Positions 37,343-46,390 of a DNA stretch of 64,000 nt are shown here, piece after piece. The position numbers were made by a program, and so were the translations under genes. The notes beneath the pieces are model-generated. The model was given only the letters and a program-made list of their open reading frames with translations, did no database searches and was not told where the DNA came from. The stretch is taken from the NCBI RefSeq assembly GCF_028281565.1, contig NZ_JANQJQ010000030.1, positions 248,001 through 312,000 on the forward strand, read 5' to 3'. Positions within the stretch are counted from its first letter, which is position 1, and the number at the start of each line of letters is the position of its first letter. This stretch comes from Seonamhaeicola sp. GTDB taxonomy: Bacteria > Bacteroidota > Bacteroidia > Flavobacteriales > Flavobacteriaceae.

Positions 37343-38494
37343 ATGCAAAAAAAACTTATCCGAATAACAACTGTCCCTAGATCTATGGCAGGGTTATTAA
37401 ATGGACAGCTCAAGTTCATGACAAATTATTTCAAGGTTATAGGCATCTCATCATCATCTGATGGTTTTCTGGACCAAGTAGCTATATTGCAGGCTATTAA
37501 AACCATTCCAGTTGAGATGACCCGTAAAATTACTCCTGTAAAAGATTTGATAGCCGTTTTGAAACTGTTTAGGATTTTTAAAAGAGAACAACCCTTTATT
37601 GTACATACGCATACACCCAAGGCCGGAACTCTCGGAATGTTGGCCGCAAGATTAGCAGGTGTTCCAAACAGATTGCATACCATTGCAGGACTGCCTTTAG
37701 TAGAGGCAACAGGATTTAAGCGTGCTTTGTTAAATTTTGTAGAAAAAATAACCTATGCATGTGCCACCAAAATATACCCTAATTCATATGGCTTACAAGA
37801 AATTATATTGGAAAACAAATTTACAACCAAATCCAAATTAAAAGTTATAGGAAACGGAAGTTCAAACGGTATAGATACCTCCTACTATGATACTAAACTT
37901 ATTAGTGAATCAGAAAAACTAAAACTCAAAGAAAAGTTAGAAATTGCACCAAACGATTTTGTATTTGTTTTTGCTGGGAGGTTGGTGACGGACAAAGGTA
38001 TTAATGAACTCATAAGGGCATTCGTTAATATTAATGACGAATTTAATAATACAAAACTTTTATTATTAGGGCCGTATGAAACGGCCATAGATCCGTTAAG
38101 TGATACCACATTAGAAATAATAAAACAACATAAAAATATTATAACCACAGGCTGGGTAGATGACATAAGGCCCTTTTTTGCAATATCAAATGCATTAGCG
38201 TTTCCAAGTTACCGGGAAGGGTTTCCTAATGTTGTATTACAGGCAGGGGCTATGAAATTGCCATGTATAGCAACGGATATAAACGGCTGTAATGAAATCA
38301 TTATTAATAATGAAAATGGTATAATTATTCCGGTAAAAAATACTAAGGCTCTATTTGATAGTATGAAAGCAATGTACATGTTACCTAAAAAAGTACAAAG
38401 ACAAATGGGTGAAAGATCGAGAAAAACAATTGTTTCAAAATTTGAACAGCAATTTGTTTGGGAAGCAATCCTCAAAGAATACGAAACATTATAG
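37343..38494 (+). CDS. Glycosyltransferase family 4 (PglA/WbpH-type context)
   Basis: 383-residue GT-B enzyme. N-terminal RITTVPRSMAGLLNGQLKFM, VHTHTPKAGTLGMLAARLAGVPNRLHTIAGLP, and VFVFAGRLVTDKGINELIRAF, then FPSYREGFPNVVLQAGAMKLPCIATDINGCNE. This subtype usually sits next to a minimal phosphoglycosyl transferase and adds the second sugar to an undecaprenyl-diphospho-linked sugar. That matches the PglC-like gene at 39457. First gene of a separate plus-strand operon. Confidence 0.93.
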   Translation: MQKKLIRITTVPRSMAGLLNGQLKFMTNYFKVIGISSSSDGFLDQVAILQAIKTIPVEMTRKITPVKDLIAVLKLFRIFKREQPFIVHTHTPKAGTLGMLAARLAGVPNRLHTIAGLPLVEATGFKRALLNFVEKITYACATKIYPNSYGLQEIILENKFTTKSKLKVIGNGSSNGIDTSYYDTKLISESEKLKLKEKLEIAPNDFVFVFAGRLVTDKGINELIRAFVNINDEFNNTKLLLLGPYETAIDPLSDTTLEIIKQHKNIITTGWVDDIRPFFAISNALAFPSYREGFPNVVLQAGAMKLPCIATDINGCNEIIINNENGIIIPVKNTKALFDSMKAMYMLPKKVQRQMGERSRKTIVSKFEQQFVWEAILKEYETL

Positions 38495-38557
38495 ATTGTT
38501 TAACAAACAATTTAAGCGGAAATTACTTTTTACCCTATCATTAGATAATAAAAAGAT

Positions 38558-39430
38558 ATGATTCAAAAAATACATAGTGAATTTGCCATTTTCAGAGATG
38601 ACAATTATCCTTTTTTGGCAGGTGGAAATAAGGCAAGAAAAATGATGGCTCTTCACAAAACAATAGAAGACAATAAATATAATGCCATAGTAACTACCGG
38701 TGGAATACAATCTAATCATTGCCGGGTAACAGCGCTTTATTGCCATAAATATAATTTAGACTGCACGCTTGTTTTGCATGGTGATGAAGAGGCGTTTTTA
38801 ACAGAATCGGGAAATGCAAAAATAATTAGAAACACTTCTACTAATATTATTTTTTCCGAACCGGATGAAATTTCCTTTAATATGGATAGTGCTATTGATA
38901 GCTATAAAACTAGGGGTTTTAACCCATTTTATCTATACGGAGGCGGTCATACTCTTGAAGGCACTAAAGCTTATATCGATGTTATAGAAGAATTACTTGA
39001 TGAAGATTATGTACCAGATTATATTTTTATTGCCAACGGTACAGGTTCTACGCATGCAGGCCTTTTGTGTGGCCTGGCAAAATTTAAATTAAAAACTAAA
39101 GTCATTGGTATTTCTGTTGGCAGAACTAAAAGTAGAGCAGAACAAGTTGTTGAATCATTCTGTGTAGAATTATGTGAAAAATATAACATTACAAATAAAA
39201 TTGGGAAGATTGAAGTTAATGATACATTTTTATGCGGTGGCTATGGAAAATACAATGATGAGATTGATACCATTTCTAAATATTCCTTAAGCGACCATAA
39301 TATTTTTCTGGACACAACCTATACCGGCAAAACATTTTATGGAATGAAAAAATATATTGAACAAAATGCAATTAAAGGTAAAATATTATTTTGGTATACA
39401 GGGGGTATATATAACTACCTTGCCAGGTAA
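38558..39430 (+). CDS. Fold-type II PLP enzyme (ACC deaminase / D-cysteine desulfhydrase family)
   Basis: 290 residues. The PLP lysine is K25 in LAGGNKARK. GGIQSNHCRV (about 48-57) is the family substrate motif, and NGTGSTHAGLLCGL (about 154-167) binds the phosphate. Relatives are D-cysteine desulfhydrase, ACC deaminase and amino-acid racemase-like enzymes, acting on small amino acids. Shorter than the usual 320-340 residues, mainly at the N-terminus. Its place between a glycosyltransferase and a phosphoglycosyl transferase suggests it makes an amino acid for glycan decoration (inference). Confidence 0.85.
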   Translation: MIQKIHSEFAIFRDDNYPFLAGGNKARKMMALHKTIEDNKYNAIVTTGGIQSNHCRVTALYCHKYNLDCTLVLHGDEEAFLTESGNAKIIRNTSTNIIFSEPDEISFNMDSAIDSYKTRGFNPFYLYGGGHTLEGTKAYIDVIEELLDEDYVPDYIFIANGTGSTHAGLLCGLAKFKLKTKVIGISVGRTKSRAEQVVESFCVELCEKYNITNKIGKIEVNDTFLCGGYGKYNDEIDTISKYSLSDHNIFLDTTYTGKTFYGMKKYIEQNAIKGKILFWYTGGIYNYLAR

Positions 39431-39456
39431 AATATTTTTAAATTTAACAACACATT

Positions 39457-40089
39457 ATGCTATACAAGAACATATTTAAAAGAGTAATTGACTTTTTTCT
39501 CTCAATAATAGGAATGTTGATCCTTTCCCCTGCTTTCTTGGTCATATACCTAGTTCTTTATTTTTCAAATGACAAAAAGGTATTTTTTTACCAGATTAGA
39601 CCCGGATTAAATGACAAGCTTTTTAAAATAATCAAGTTCAAAACAATGAATGACAAAAAAGATGAAAACGGTATATTATTACCGGATATTAAAAGGGTCA
39701 CAAAGTTTGGTAAAATTTTAAGAAAAACATCATTAGATGAAATACCTCAGCTAATTAATGTTTTTAGAGGCGATATGAGTTTAGTTGGCCCAAGACCCTT
39801 ATTACCTCAATACTTGCCTTACTATACAGAACGGGAAAAACTTAGGCATACTGTCCGCCCGGGTATAACAGGCTATTCTCAAGTTAATGGCAGAAATAAT
39901 CTGCCATGGGATGAGAGATTAGAAATGGATGCGCAATACACCGAAAAAATATCACTGATTTTTGATATTAAAATTTTATTCAAAACTGTTCTTAAAGTTA
40001 TAAAGAGAAAAGATGTGGTAATTTTGTCAAGCGAATTCAATACAACAACTTTAGATTATTACAGATCACAAAATGAAAATGCTAATTAA
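39457..40089 (+). CDS. PglC-like undecaprenyl-phosphate phosphoglycosyl transferase
   Basis: 210 residues. Re-entrant N-terminal helix (about 9-33), FYQIRPGLNDKLFKIIKFKTMND, catalytic Asp-Glu in SLDEIPQLIN, GDMSLVGPRPLLPQYLPYY and HTVRPGITGYSQVNGRNNLPW. The pattern is closer to Campylobacter PglC than to the WcaJ-like protein at 9949, pointing to a bacillosamine-like phosphosugar. The dehydratase and aminotransferase for such a donor are at 18030 and 19979. It overlaps the following GNAT by 17 nt. Confidence 0.92.
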   Translation: MLYKNIFKRVIDFFLSIIGMLILSPAFLVIYLVLYFSNDKKVFFYQIRPGLNDKLFKIIKFKTMNDKKDENGILLPDIKRVTKFGKILRKTSLDEIPQLINVFRGDMSLVGPRPLLPQYLPYYTEREKLRHTVRPGITGYSQVNGRNNLPWDERLEMDAQYTEKISLIFDIKILFKTVLKVIKRKDVVILSSEFNTTTLDYYRSQNENAN

Positions 40090-40615
40090 ATATTTTTCAA
40101 AAGAACATATAAATGCCCGTGTTAATTTAATTAATAATCCTTTAGTTAATAACAGTATGTTTTTCAATTTACCGGCTACTATAGAAGAAACTACTAAATG
40201 GTTTAACAACAAAAATAATGCTGTAAGAGTAGATTTAACATTTTTAAACAACAACAACGAGATTGTGGCCATGGGGGGAATCACAAATATAAGCCTAACA
40301 GACAGGATGGGAGAATTATATGTATTTGTGGACCCTGTTTTTCACGGAAAAGGAATAGGATCAAAAGCAACAAAGTGGATTGTAAATTATGGGTTTTTAA
40401 AACTCAACCTAAATAAAATATACTTGTCGACCAACGACGATAATATTGCCGCTTATAAAATTTATGAAAATTTAGGTTTTAAGCTAGAAGGATTACTAAG
40501 AAGTCATAAATGGAAAAATAACCGTTTTGTAGACAGAAAATTTTATGGCCTTTTAAAATCCGAATGGGAACATCAAGATTATAAAGAACAAAAAGTAAAT
40601 TACATTCTCACATAA
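40073..40615 (+). CDS. RimJ/RimL-type GNAT acetyltransferase
   Basis: 180 residues. ATG at 40073; an in-frame ATG at 40079 is also possible. Acetyltransf_3-type fold with GGITNISLTDRMGELYVFVDP, acetyl-CoA loop GKGIGSKATKWIV and NIAAYKIYENLGF. In amino-sugar loci such enzymes acetylate the 4-amino group (as PseH-type enzymes do), which would complete a diNAc sugar from the DegT product, since no PglD hexapeptide acetyltransferase is present. Overlaps the PglC-like gene by 17 nt. Confidence 0.85.
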   Translation: MKMLIKYFSKEHINARVNLINNPLVNNSMFFNLPATIEETTKWFNNKNNAVRVDLTFLNNNNEIVAMGGITNISLTDRMGELYVFVDPVFHGKGIGSKATKWIVNYGFLKLNLNKIYLSTNDDNIAAYKIYENLGFKLEGLLRSHKWKNNRFVDRKFYGLLKSEWEHQDYKEQKVNYILT

Positions 40616-40647
40616 TTTTCAAAATAAACTACTAACCTTAATTAATC

Positions 40648-42717
40648 ATGAATATTTTATTTACTTGTGCAGGAAGACGCAATTATTTAATCAACTACTT
40701 TAAAGAAGCTTTAAATGGCGATGGAAAGGTTATAGCTGTAGACCAAAGTACTTTAGCACCTGCATTGGTTGATGCCGATATAGCTATTGAGGTCCCCGAT
40801 ATATATAAGAAAAAATATTTAAAAACAATCCTGAAAATAGCTAAATCAAACTCGGTTGCTGCCATCATATCTTTAAATGATTTAGAATTGCCAATTCTAT
40901 CAAAAAACAAATCACTTTTTGAAAAGGAAGGCATAAAAGTTATTGTGTCAAATGAAATGGTTATAGATATTGGATTTGACAAGTTAAAGACCTTTAATTA
41001 TTTTAACAGTTTAGGTTTAAAAACCCCAAAGACTTTTACAAAAATTGAAGAGGCTAAACAAGCGATCAAATCTGGAGCTTTGAAATTTCCTGTAGTTTTA
41101 AAACCTCGCTGGGGAAGTGCTTCCATTGGAATTGATTTCCCTGAAACGATTGAGGAGCTTGAGCTATCCTTTAAACTACAAAAAATAAAAATCACTAAAT
41201 CGATATTGGGATTAGTTAGCAGTGAAGACATTGAAAATTCAATTTTAATTCAAGAAAAAGTTGATGGAAAGGAGTTTGGTTTAGATGTTGTGAATGATTT
41301 TGACGGGATGTACTTTGGTACTTTTGCCAGAGAGAAGTTATCCATGCGATCTGGTGAAACAGACAAGGCAATATCAGTTATTGACCCCCGCTTGGAAAAA
41401 CTTGGAGAGAAACTGGGAAAGGCCTTGAAGCATATAGGAAATATGGATTGTGATGCCTTTGTAACTAAAGATGATGTACATATATTAGAAATAAATCCAA
41501 GGTTTGGAGGTGGTTATCCGTTTTCTCATGAGGCAGGAGTGAATTTAGCCTCTATATATTTAGGATGGCTGAGAGGAGAAACAAATGAAAATCTTGCAAA
41601 GTTTAATAATTATAAAGAAGGGATAATTTTTTCAAAATGTGACAGGTTAATAGAAATTGGAAAACCTGAGGACTCAACCAAAAACTTAATTGAAGAAATA
41701 ACCCAAAAAGAAAAATGGGATGAACTGTTAGGAGAAATAGGTAGTTATGATTTTTATCATACCTACGATTATCACATGCTAGCAAGGAAAGACAATGAAA
41801 TACCGGTAATTCTTAAATATACTGAAAACGATGTTATTATAGCCTTACCCATACTTATTAGAGAAATTCCGGGAACAAAATATAAAGACGCTACCTCCGT
41901 TTATGGGTACGCCGGACCAATTAATAAAGGAATTAATGGTAATTTTAATAATAAACACTTTATAAAAAGTTTAATAGGCTATTTTAAAGAAAAAAATATT
42001 GTATCTGTTTTTTCAAGATTAAACCCATTTATTTTAGGGCAGGATAAAACCTTAATCAATTTAGGAAATTTAGTAAATCAGGGAAAAGTAGTTAATATTG
42101 ATCTAAAATTGGATTTAGATGTTCAGAAACAACATATTCAAAAACGTTTAAAAACGAACATCAATAGATTAAGAAAGCTTTGTTCAATTAAAAAGGCTAG
42201 TAATCAGGAAGGTCTGAAACAGTTCATTGAGATTTACTATGATAATTTAAATCGCGTAAACGCTACAAGATTTTATTATTTTAATTCGTTGTACTTTCAA
42301 AAATTACTATCTACCAATGATTTCAAATCTGAAATATTATTGGCTGTGGATAATGAAACAGGAGAAACAATTGGAGGGTGTTTATTTGTATTCACAAATT
42401 CAATTGTCCAATATCATTTATCTGGTGTTAAGAAAGCTTTTTTACATAAAAATCCAACAAAGCTATTAATTGATGAAATGAGAATTATTGCCACAGAGAA
42501 AGGGTACAAATACTTTAACCTAGGAGGTGGTTTAGGAGGACGGGATAATGATTCTCTGTTTCGTTTTAAATCATTATTTTCTAGTAATTATAGAGAATTC
42601 AAACTTTGGGAACTTATTATAAACCAGGAGGTGTATGACGAATTGGTTAAACAAAACAATATTACCGAAGGCTCCAGTTTTTTTCCACTATACAGGCTTA
42701 ACGAAAAGAACGCTTAG
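40648..42717 (+). CDS. ATP-grasp ligase fused to FemAB-like GNAT domain
   Basis: 689 residues with two enzymatic halves. N-terminal pre-ATP-grasp MNILFTCAGRRNYLI, then ATP-grasp (about 110-310) with FPVVLKPRWGSASIGID (K152), IQEKVDGKEFGLDV and the metal-binding EINPRFGGGYPFSHEAG (280-296). The C-terminal half (about 350-689) is FemAB/Acetyltransf_6-like: YHTYDYHMLA, KTNINRLRKL, NLGGGLGGRDNDSLFRFKSLF. ATP-grasp would activate a carboxylate and the FemAB half could transfer an aminoacyl or acyl group. Separate genes are usual; the fusion is notable. Followed 2 nt later by the first GNAT paralogue. Confidence 0.88.
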   Translation: MNILFTCAGRRNYLINYFKEALNGDGKVIAVDQSTLAPALVDADIAIEVPDIYKKKYLKTILKIAKSNSVAAIISLNDLELPILSKNKSLFEKEGIKVIVSNEMVIDIGFDKLKTFNYFNSLGLKTPKTFTKIEEAKQAIKSGALKFPVVLKPRWGSASIGIDFPETIEELELSFKLQKIKITKSILGLVSSEDIENSILIQEKVDGKEFGLDVVNDFDGMYFGTFAREKLSMRSGETDKAISVIDPRLEKLGEKLGKALKHIGNMDCDAFVTKDDVHILEINPRFGGGYPFSHEAGVNLASIYLGWLRGETNENLAKFNNYKEGIIFSKCDRLIEIGKPEDSTKNLIEEITQKEKWDELLGEIGSYDFYHTYDYHMLARKDNEIPVILKYTENDVIIALPILIREIPGTKYKDATSVYGYAGPINKGINGNFNNKHFIKSLIGYFKEKNIVSVFSRLNPFILGQDKTLINLGNLVNQGKVVNIDLKLDLDVQKQHIQKRLKTNINRLRKLCSIKKASNQEGLKQFIEIYYDNLNRVNATRFYYFNSLYFQKLLSTNDFKSEILLAVDNETGETIGGCLFVFTNSIVQYHLSGVKKAFLHKNPTKLLIDEMRIIATEKGYKYFNLGGGLGGRDNDSLFRFKSLFSSNYREFKLWELIINQEVYDELVKQNNITEGSSFFPLYRLNEKNA

Positions 42718-42719
42718 CC

Positions 42720-43976
42720 ATGCTAATCAACAACCCTTTTACTTCAGGAATTTTTACAAGTGTATGGAGAACACATTTCGCTAAAAGAAAACCTTCTGAG
42801 ACTTACGGCATTTTTAACGATGTTTCGTTCGTTAAGTATAGCTTATGGCCCATTTTAATAAATACGGGAAAGAACCTAACCAAAGGAATAGCCTACACCA
42901 TTAATTCAACAGAAACAGAAACAAATACAATTAAAAACAAAGTATTTTTAATTTTAGATGTAGCCTCCTATTTTGATGTACCGCGTATCAATTGGTCTAC
43001 ACCTTTAAGGCAAAAAAGGATTAAGCAATACCCGGGATATCTCATAAATTTAAAAAACTACGAAGATTTTTCGTCATACCTCTCCTCTACATTTAGTAAA
43101 AAAAGCATTCAAAAATTCAACAGATACAGGAGAAGGCTGGAACAATGTTTCGATATCACCTATAAAATCTATCATGGCGAGATAGATAAGGCCAACTATG
43201 ATTTTATCTTTGATAGTTTTAAAAACTTGCTTGTTAAAAGATTTGATGATAAAAGAATAACAAATAACAATCTTAACCCTGAAGAATGGAATTTTTATAA
43301 AGATGTTGCCTACCCACTTATTCTTGAAAAGAAAGCATCCCTATTTGTAGTTTACAATGGGGAAACACCTATAGCGGTAAGATTGAACTACTACTCTGAC
43401 ACGGTTATTTTTGACGCAATTACCGTTTTTGACATAGACTACGACAAATTTCATTTAGGTAAAATATCACTCTATAACATGCTAGTTTGGGCCTTTGATA
43501 CAGACTACAGTATATTTGATTTCTCAAAAGGTTATTTTGATTATAAAGAAAGTTGGAGTGATACCAAGTATGATTTCGAATACCATATAGTTTATAATTC
43601 GAAATCCCTTATAGCCAATCTAATTGCTAATGGTGTTTCATCACTTTACAAATTGAAGCAATATTTAAGAGAGAAAGCCATTAACAAAAAAATGCATCGG
43701 TTAACATTTATTCTTAAGAAAACACCAAAAAAACAAAAGTTTTCCCGTTTTAAAGCAAGTGAAAACAATGAAGAATTTAACATCAATGTATTAAGCGAAA
43801 TAAATATTTCCGATCAACATTATGCATTCATAAAAAAGTATGTATACGATTTTTTATATCTTAAAAGCGAGCATTATAAAAATCTGAAAATTTATAAACT
43901 TCCTGATTCCAAAAATCGCTCCTTTTTAGTTAAAGGTAGCACTGCCTCAGTAATTTTATCAGAAGTAAATAAATAA
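42720..43976 (+). CDS. CelD/FemAB-like GNAT paralogue 1 with C-terminal module
   Basis: 418 residues. Acetyltransf_6-type GNAT: block 1 YRRRLEQCF (136-144) with YKIYHGEI; block 2 KRFDDKR...W190; block 3 KKASLFVVYNGETPIAVRLNYY (204-225); block 4 FDIDYDKFHLGKISLY...FDFSKGYFDYKESWS (237-280). The last matches the DxxxGxxxYKxxW acyl-CoA/acceptor core. A separate C-terminal module (about 370-418) ends YDFLYLKSEHYKNLKIYKL. It is the most divergent of six paralogues, with RLNYY where the others have SLNxH, and is detached from them by the inverted cupin gene. Substrate unknown. Confidence 0.85.
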   Translation: MLINNPFTSGIFTSVWRTHFAKRKPSETYGIFNDVSFVKYSLWPILINTGKNLTKGIAYTINSTETETNTIKNKVFLILDVASYFDVPRINWSTPLRQKRIKQYPGYLINLKNYEDFSSYLSSTFSKKSIQKFNRYRRRLEQCFDITYKIYHGEIDKANYDFIFDSFKNLLVKRFDDKRITNNNLNPEEWNFYKDVAYPLILEKKASLFVVYNGETPIAVRLNYYSDTVIFDAITVFDIDYDKFHLGKISLYNMLVWAFDTDYSIFDFSKGYFDYKESWSDTKYDFEYHIVYNSKSLIANLIANGVSSLYKLKQYLREKAINKKMHRLTFILKKTPKKQKFSRFKASENNEEFNINVLSEINISDQHYAFIKKYVYDFLYLKSEHYKNLKIYKLPDSKNRSFLVKGSTASVILSEVNK

Positions 43977-44024
43977 AACTTTAGCAAACAATAGGTATCA
44001 ATAGTCCAAATTAATGAACTAAGG

Positions 44025-44891
44025 TCAACTTCTACCCAACCAAATTCGCTTACCCTCCACTGTTTTATGACAAGTACAATCTTGTGTTCTATAATAACCA
44101 CGCATATGCAGCCTATATTCCACAAATTCCTTATAATACGTAAAATCTTTTTTATAGCGCCCAAAGTTACTCACACTGATTGAAGTATCAAGAGACTTTA
44201 CATAATGCCACCATTTCCGTGGATTATAAAGTGTATCACCGGGTTCCAGTATAACCTTGTAAACAACGGCGTCTCTAAACTTTGGAAATTTAGCTTCATC
44301 AAAATTATTGATATCAACCATACTGCCATGAGCATCATAATCATACTTTTTACTCTCGTACATTTTGGAACTGTCCTTTGGTGCAACCAGAAGAACTAAT
44401 TTGCGTCCTTTAACCTGAGTCAGTATATTGTCAGTTGAATCCCAGTGAAATCCAGTCACTGTTCCCGCAGGACCTATCCATCCTCCAGGTGTATTGTACT
44501 TGGTATAATCTGATAAAATGGATAAATCAACATCCTTAAACAACTCCGGGAAATGACCAAAAATATTAAACATTGACAGATAGGGTCTTTCACTTTCTGG
44601 TTTCTCCTCGTAATCTTTTAGTTTTTTTAAATAAGTACTGAAGTCAAACCGTTCTACATTAATTTCATTTTGAATCACATTGCCTACTTCAACCCGAACG
44701 CTCTCTTCCAGTTTTAAACCTGATAAAAATTCAAAATCCCATTTTTTTAAAGCGGGCCAATTTTTAGCATATCCCTTCAATAAAACCGGTTTTCGTTTCT
44801 TGATGAAATTTTTATGAAATAATTTGTGATCAAATTCCTTGCTTTCCTCTAAAGGAATAGCGCTTTTAACGATATCATCTAAAATATCCAT
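44025..44891 (-). CDS. JmjC/cupin-8 hydroxylase-like protein, copy 1 (inverted)
   Basis: 288 residues from ATG 44891, matching the MDILxDI start of its paralogue at 51125; the frame stays open upstream to 44927. Fe(II)/2-oxoglutarate facial triad H149-x-D151 in GFHWDS and H229 in KWWHYVKS. VLLKGYAKNWPALKKWDF and GWIGPAGT are FIH-like. A C-terminal CTC motif (C272, C274) is conserved in the paralogue (C269, C271, C272). A protein or peptide hydroxylase or demethylase fold; substrate unknown. Reads against the surrounding GNAT genes. Confidence 0.85.
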   Translation of the reverse strand: MDILDDIVKSAIPLEESKEFDHKLFHKNFIKKRKPVLLKGYAKNWPALKKWDFEFLSGLKLEESVRVEVGNVIQNEINVERFDFSTYLKKLKDYEEKPESERPYLSMFNIFGHFPELFKDVDLSILSDYTKYNTPGGWIGPAGTVTGFHWDSTDNILTQVKGRKLVLLVAPKDSSKMYESKKYDYDAHGSMVDINNFDEAKFPKFRDAVVYKVILEPGDTLYNPRKWWHYVKSLDTSISVSNFGRYKKDFTYYKEFVEYRLHMRGYYRTQDCTCHKTVEGKRIWLGRS

Positions 44892-45174
44892 AAGTATATA
44901 GGTTAGGTAATTAATAGTTGACGACAATATACATATGATATATATATGTTTAAAAAAAAGGCGGTAAAAAAACAGCTTATCACGTTAAATTACATTATCA
45001 TGGGAATAGCCAAAATTACTCAAATTAATATACTATTTGGTTCAGGGCATCAATCTGTTCGTTTACCAAGAATTACTGGCCTTTTGTCTATTAAAAAAAA
45101 TAATCGTGCTTAAAATATTTAATTTAGAAGCTGTAAAACCCAAAATCTTTAACTTAAACCTTAACCAAAAGCAA

Positions 45175-46377
45175 TTGAAAACACTTGTTAACGTTGTACA
45201 TTATAGCTTAAATTTCTTTCAAAAAAGAAGCTTACCAGACATTTACCGGGATATTTCAATTGAATGGAGTCAATACAGGGAATCGGCTGTAAACTTCAAA
45301 GCAGAAGATTCAATCAAGAATCGAGGCTTAGTTAGAATTTATCGTATACCACCTTATTTTAAACTAGAGCTAAACAATCAGTATTACAGGAAGTTCGGGT
45401 TGAAGGAGATTGATAAAGGTTATTTAATTGATCTTACATCATACAACACAATTGACGACTATACGATTGATCAACTCAGTTCCAGAAAACGCAAACAAAT
45501 GCGCTCTGCAATTAACAGGTTGGAAAGTTGCCTGGATATCTCATATAAATTCTATTTTGGAAACATCGCTCCTGAAACTTACAATAAACTTATGGATCGG
45601 GCTAAGGTATTTGCTTCCGAAAGGTTTAATCAGGTAAACAAAAGGCATCATCATCTTGGTATATGGAAAAATTTAAAACAAAGGTTTTACGATTTGATCC
45701 TAGAGAAAAAAGCTTCCATATTTGTGATTTATGATGGCGAGAATCCAATCGACATATGTTTGAATTATCATTTAAAGGGTGTAACCTGTAATATATTTAC
45801 GAGCTTTGACATTAACTATTCGAAATTTGGTTTAGGCTCTATCGATCTGTACAAACAATTGGAATGGAACATCAATAACAATTATAGCATATTTGATATG
45901 TGCATGGGTGAATCCAATTATAAAAAAACCTGGAGTAATACCCCTTACGAACTAAAGCACCATGTTATAATTAAAAAAGGCTCCTGGTTAAGTCATTTAA
46001 TAGCAATTCCCTTATTAGTTTATTTAAAACTCAGATTTAAACTGTACCGATATTCCTATGAGAATCCAAATAACTGGATTTTAAAACGTCTGGGGTTATC
46101 CAGTAGTGATTTGGATAAAACGACAAAATCGATCGAAACTGACAAAGCACCATTTGAATTAATGGAGCATGAGGTTTTTAAGATTAAGCTTGACAGAACA
46201 CAAGAATTAGATATGACCTCGGATGAAAATCTGTTTTTGAAGAAATCATATTTAGACTATTTACATCGCCAAAAGGTACACAAGAATGGCACTAAAGCTT
46301 ATCAATCATTGGATAATAAGGACACTTACTACATTAAAAGTGCCAACAATATTTTAGAAATAAATGTAAAACGGTAA
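45175..46377 (+). CDS. CelD/FemAB-like GNAT paralogue 2 with C-terminal module
   Basis: 400 residues if started at TTG 45175. The frame is open from 45037, and GTG 45106 is an alternative. Start 45175 puts LPDIY at residue 20, aligned with LPTHI of paralogue 3; no ATG exists near. The four family blocks are present: RKQMRSAINRLESCLDISYKFYFG, SERFNQVNKR, KKASIFVIYDGENPIDICLNYH, and FDINYSKFGLGSIDLY...DMCMGESNYKKTWS. The C-terminal module ends near LDYLHRQKVHK. First gene of the five-gene tandem run. The degenerate start beside the inverted cupin gene suggests rearrangement damage. Confidence 0.82.
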   Translation: MKTLVNVVHYSLNFFQKRSLPDIYRDISIEWSQYRESAVNFKAEDSIKNRGLVRIYRIPPYFKLELNNQYYRKFGLKEIDKGYLIDLTSYNTIDDYTIDQLSSRKRKQMRSAINRLESCLDISYKFYFGNIAPETYNKLMDRAKVFASERFNQVNKRHHHLGIWKNLKQRFYDLILEKKASIFVIYDGENPIDICLNYHLKGVTCNIFTSFDINYSKFGLGSIDLYKQLEWNINNNYSIFDMCMGESNYKKTWSNTPYELKHHVIIKKGSWLSHLIAIPLLVYLKLRFKLYRYSYENPNNWILKRLGLSSSDLDKTTKSIETDKAPFELMEHEVFKIKLDRTQELDMTSDENLFLKKSYLDYLHRQKVHKNGTKAYQSLDNKDTYYIKSANNILEINVKR

Positions 46378-46390
46378 TTTTAACTATAAC

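Noticed and set aside
44025-44927. Longer start (44927) for the inverted cupin gene
   Set aside because: The paralogue at 51125 begins MDILNDI, matching MDILDDI at 44891; the extra 12 residues have no counterpart.
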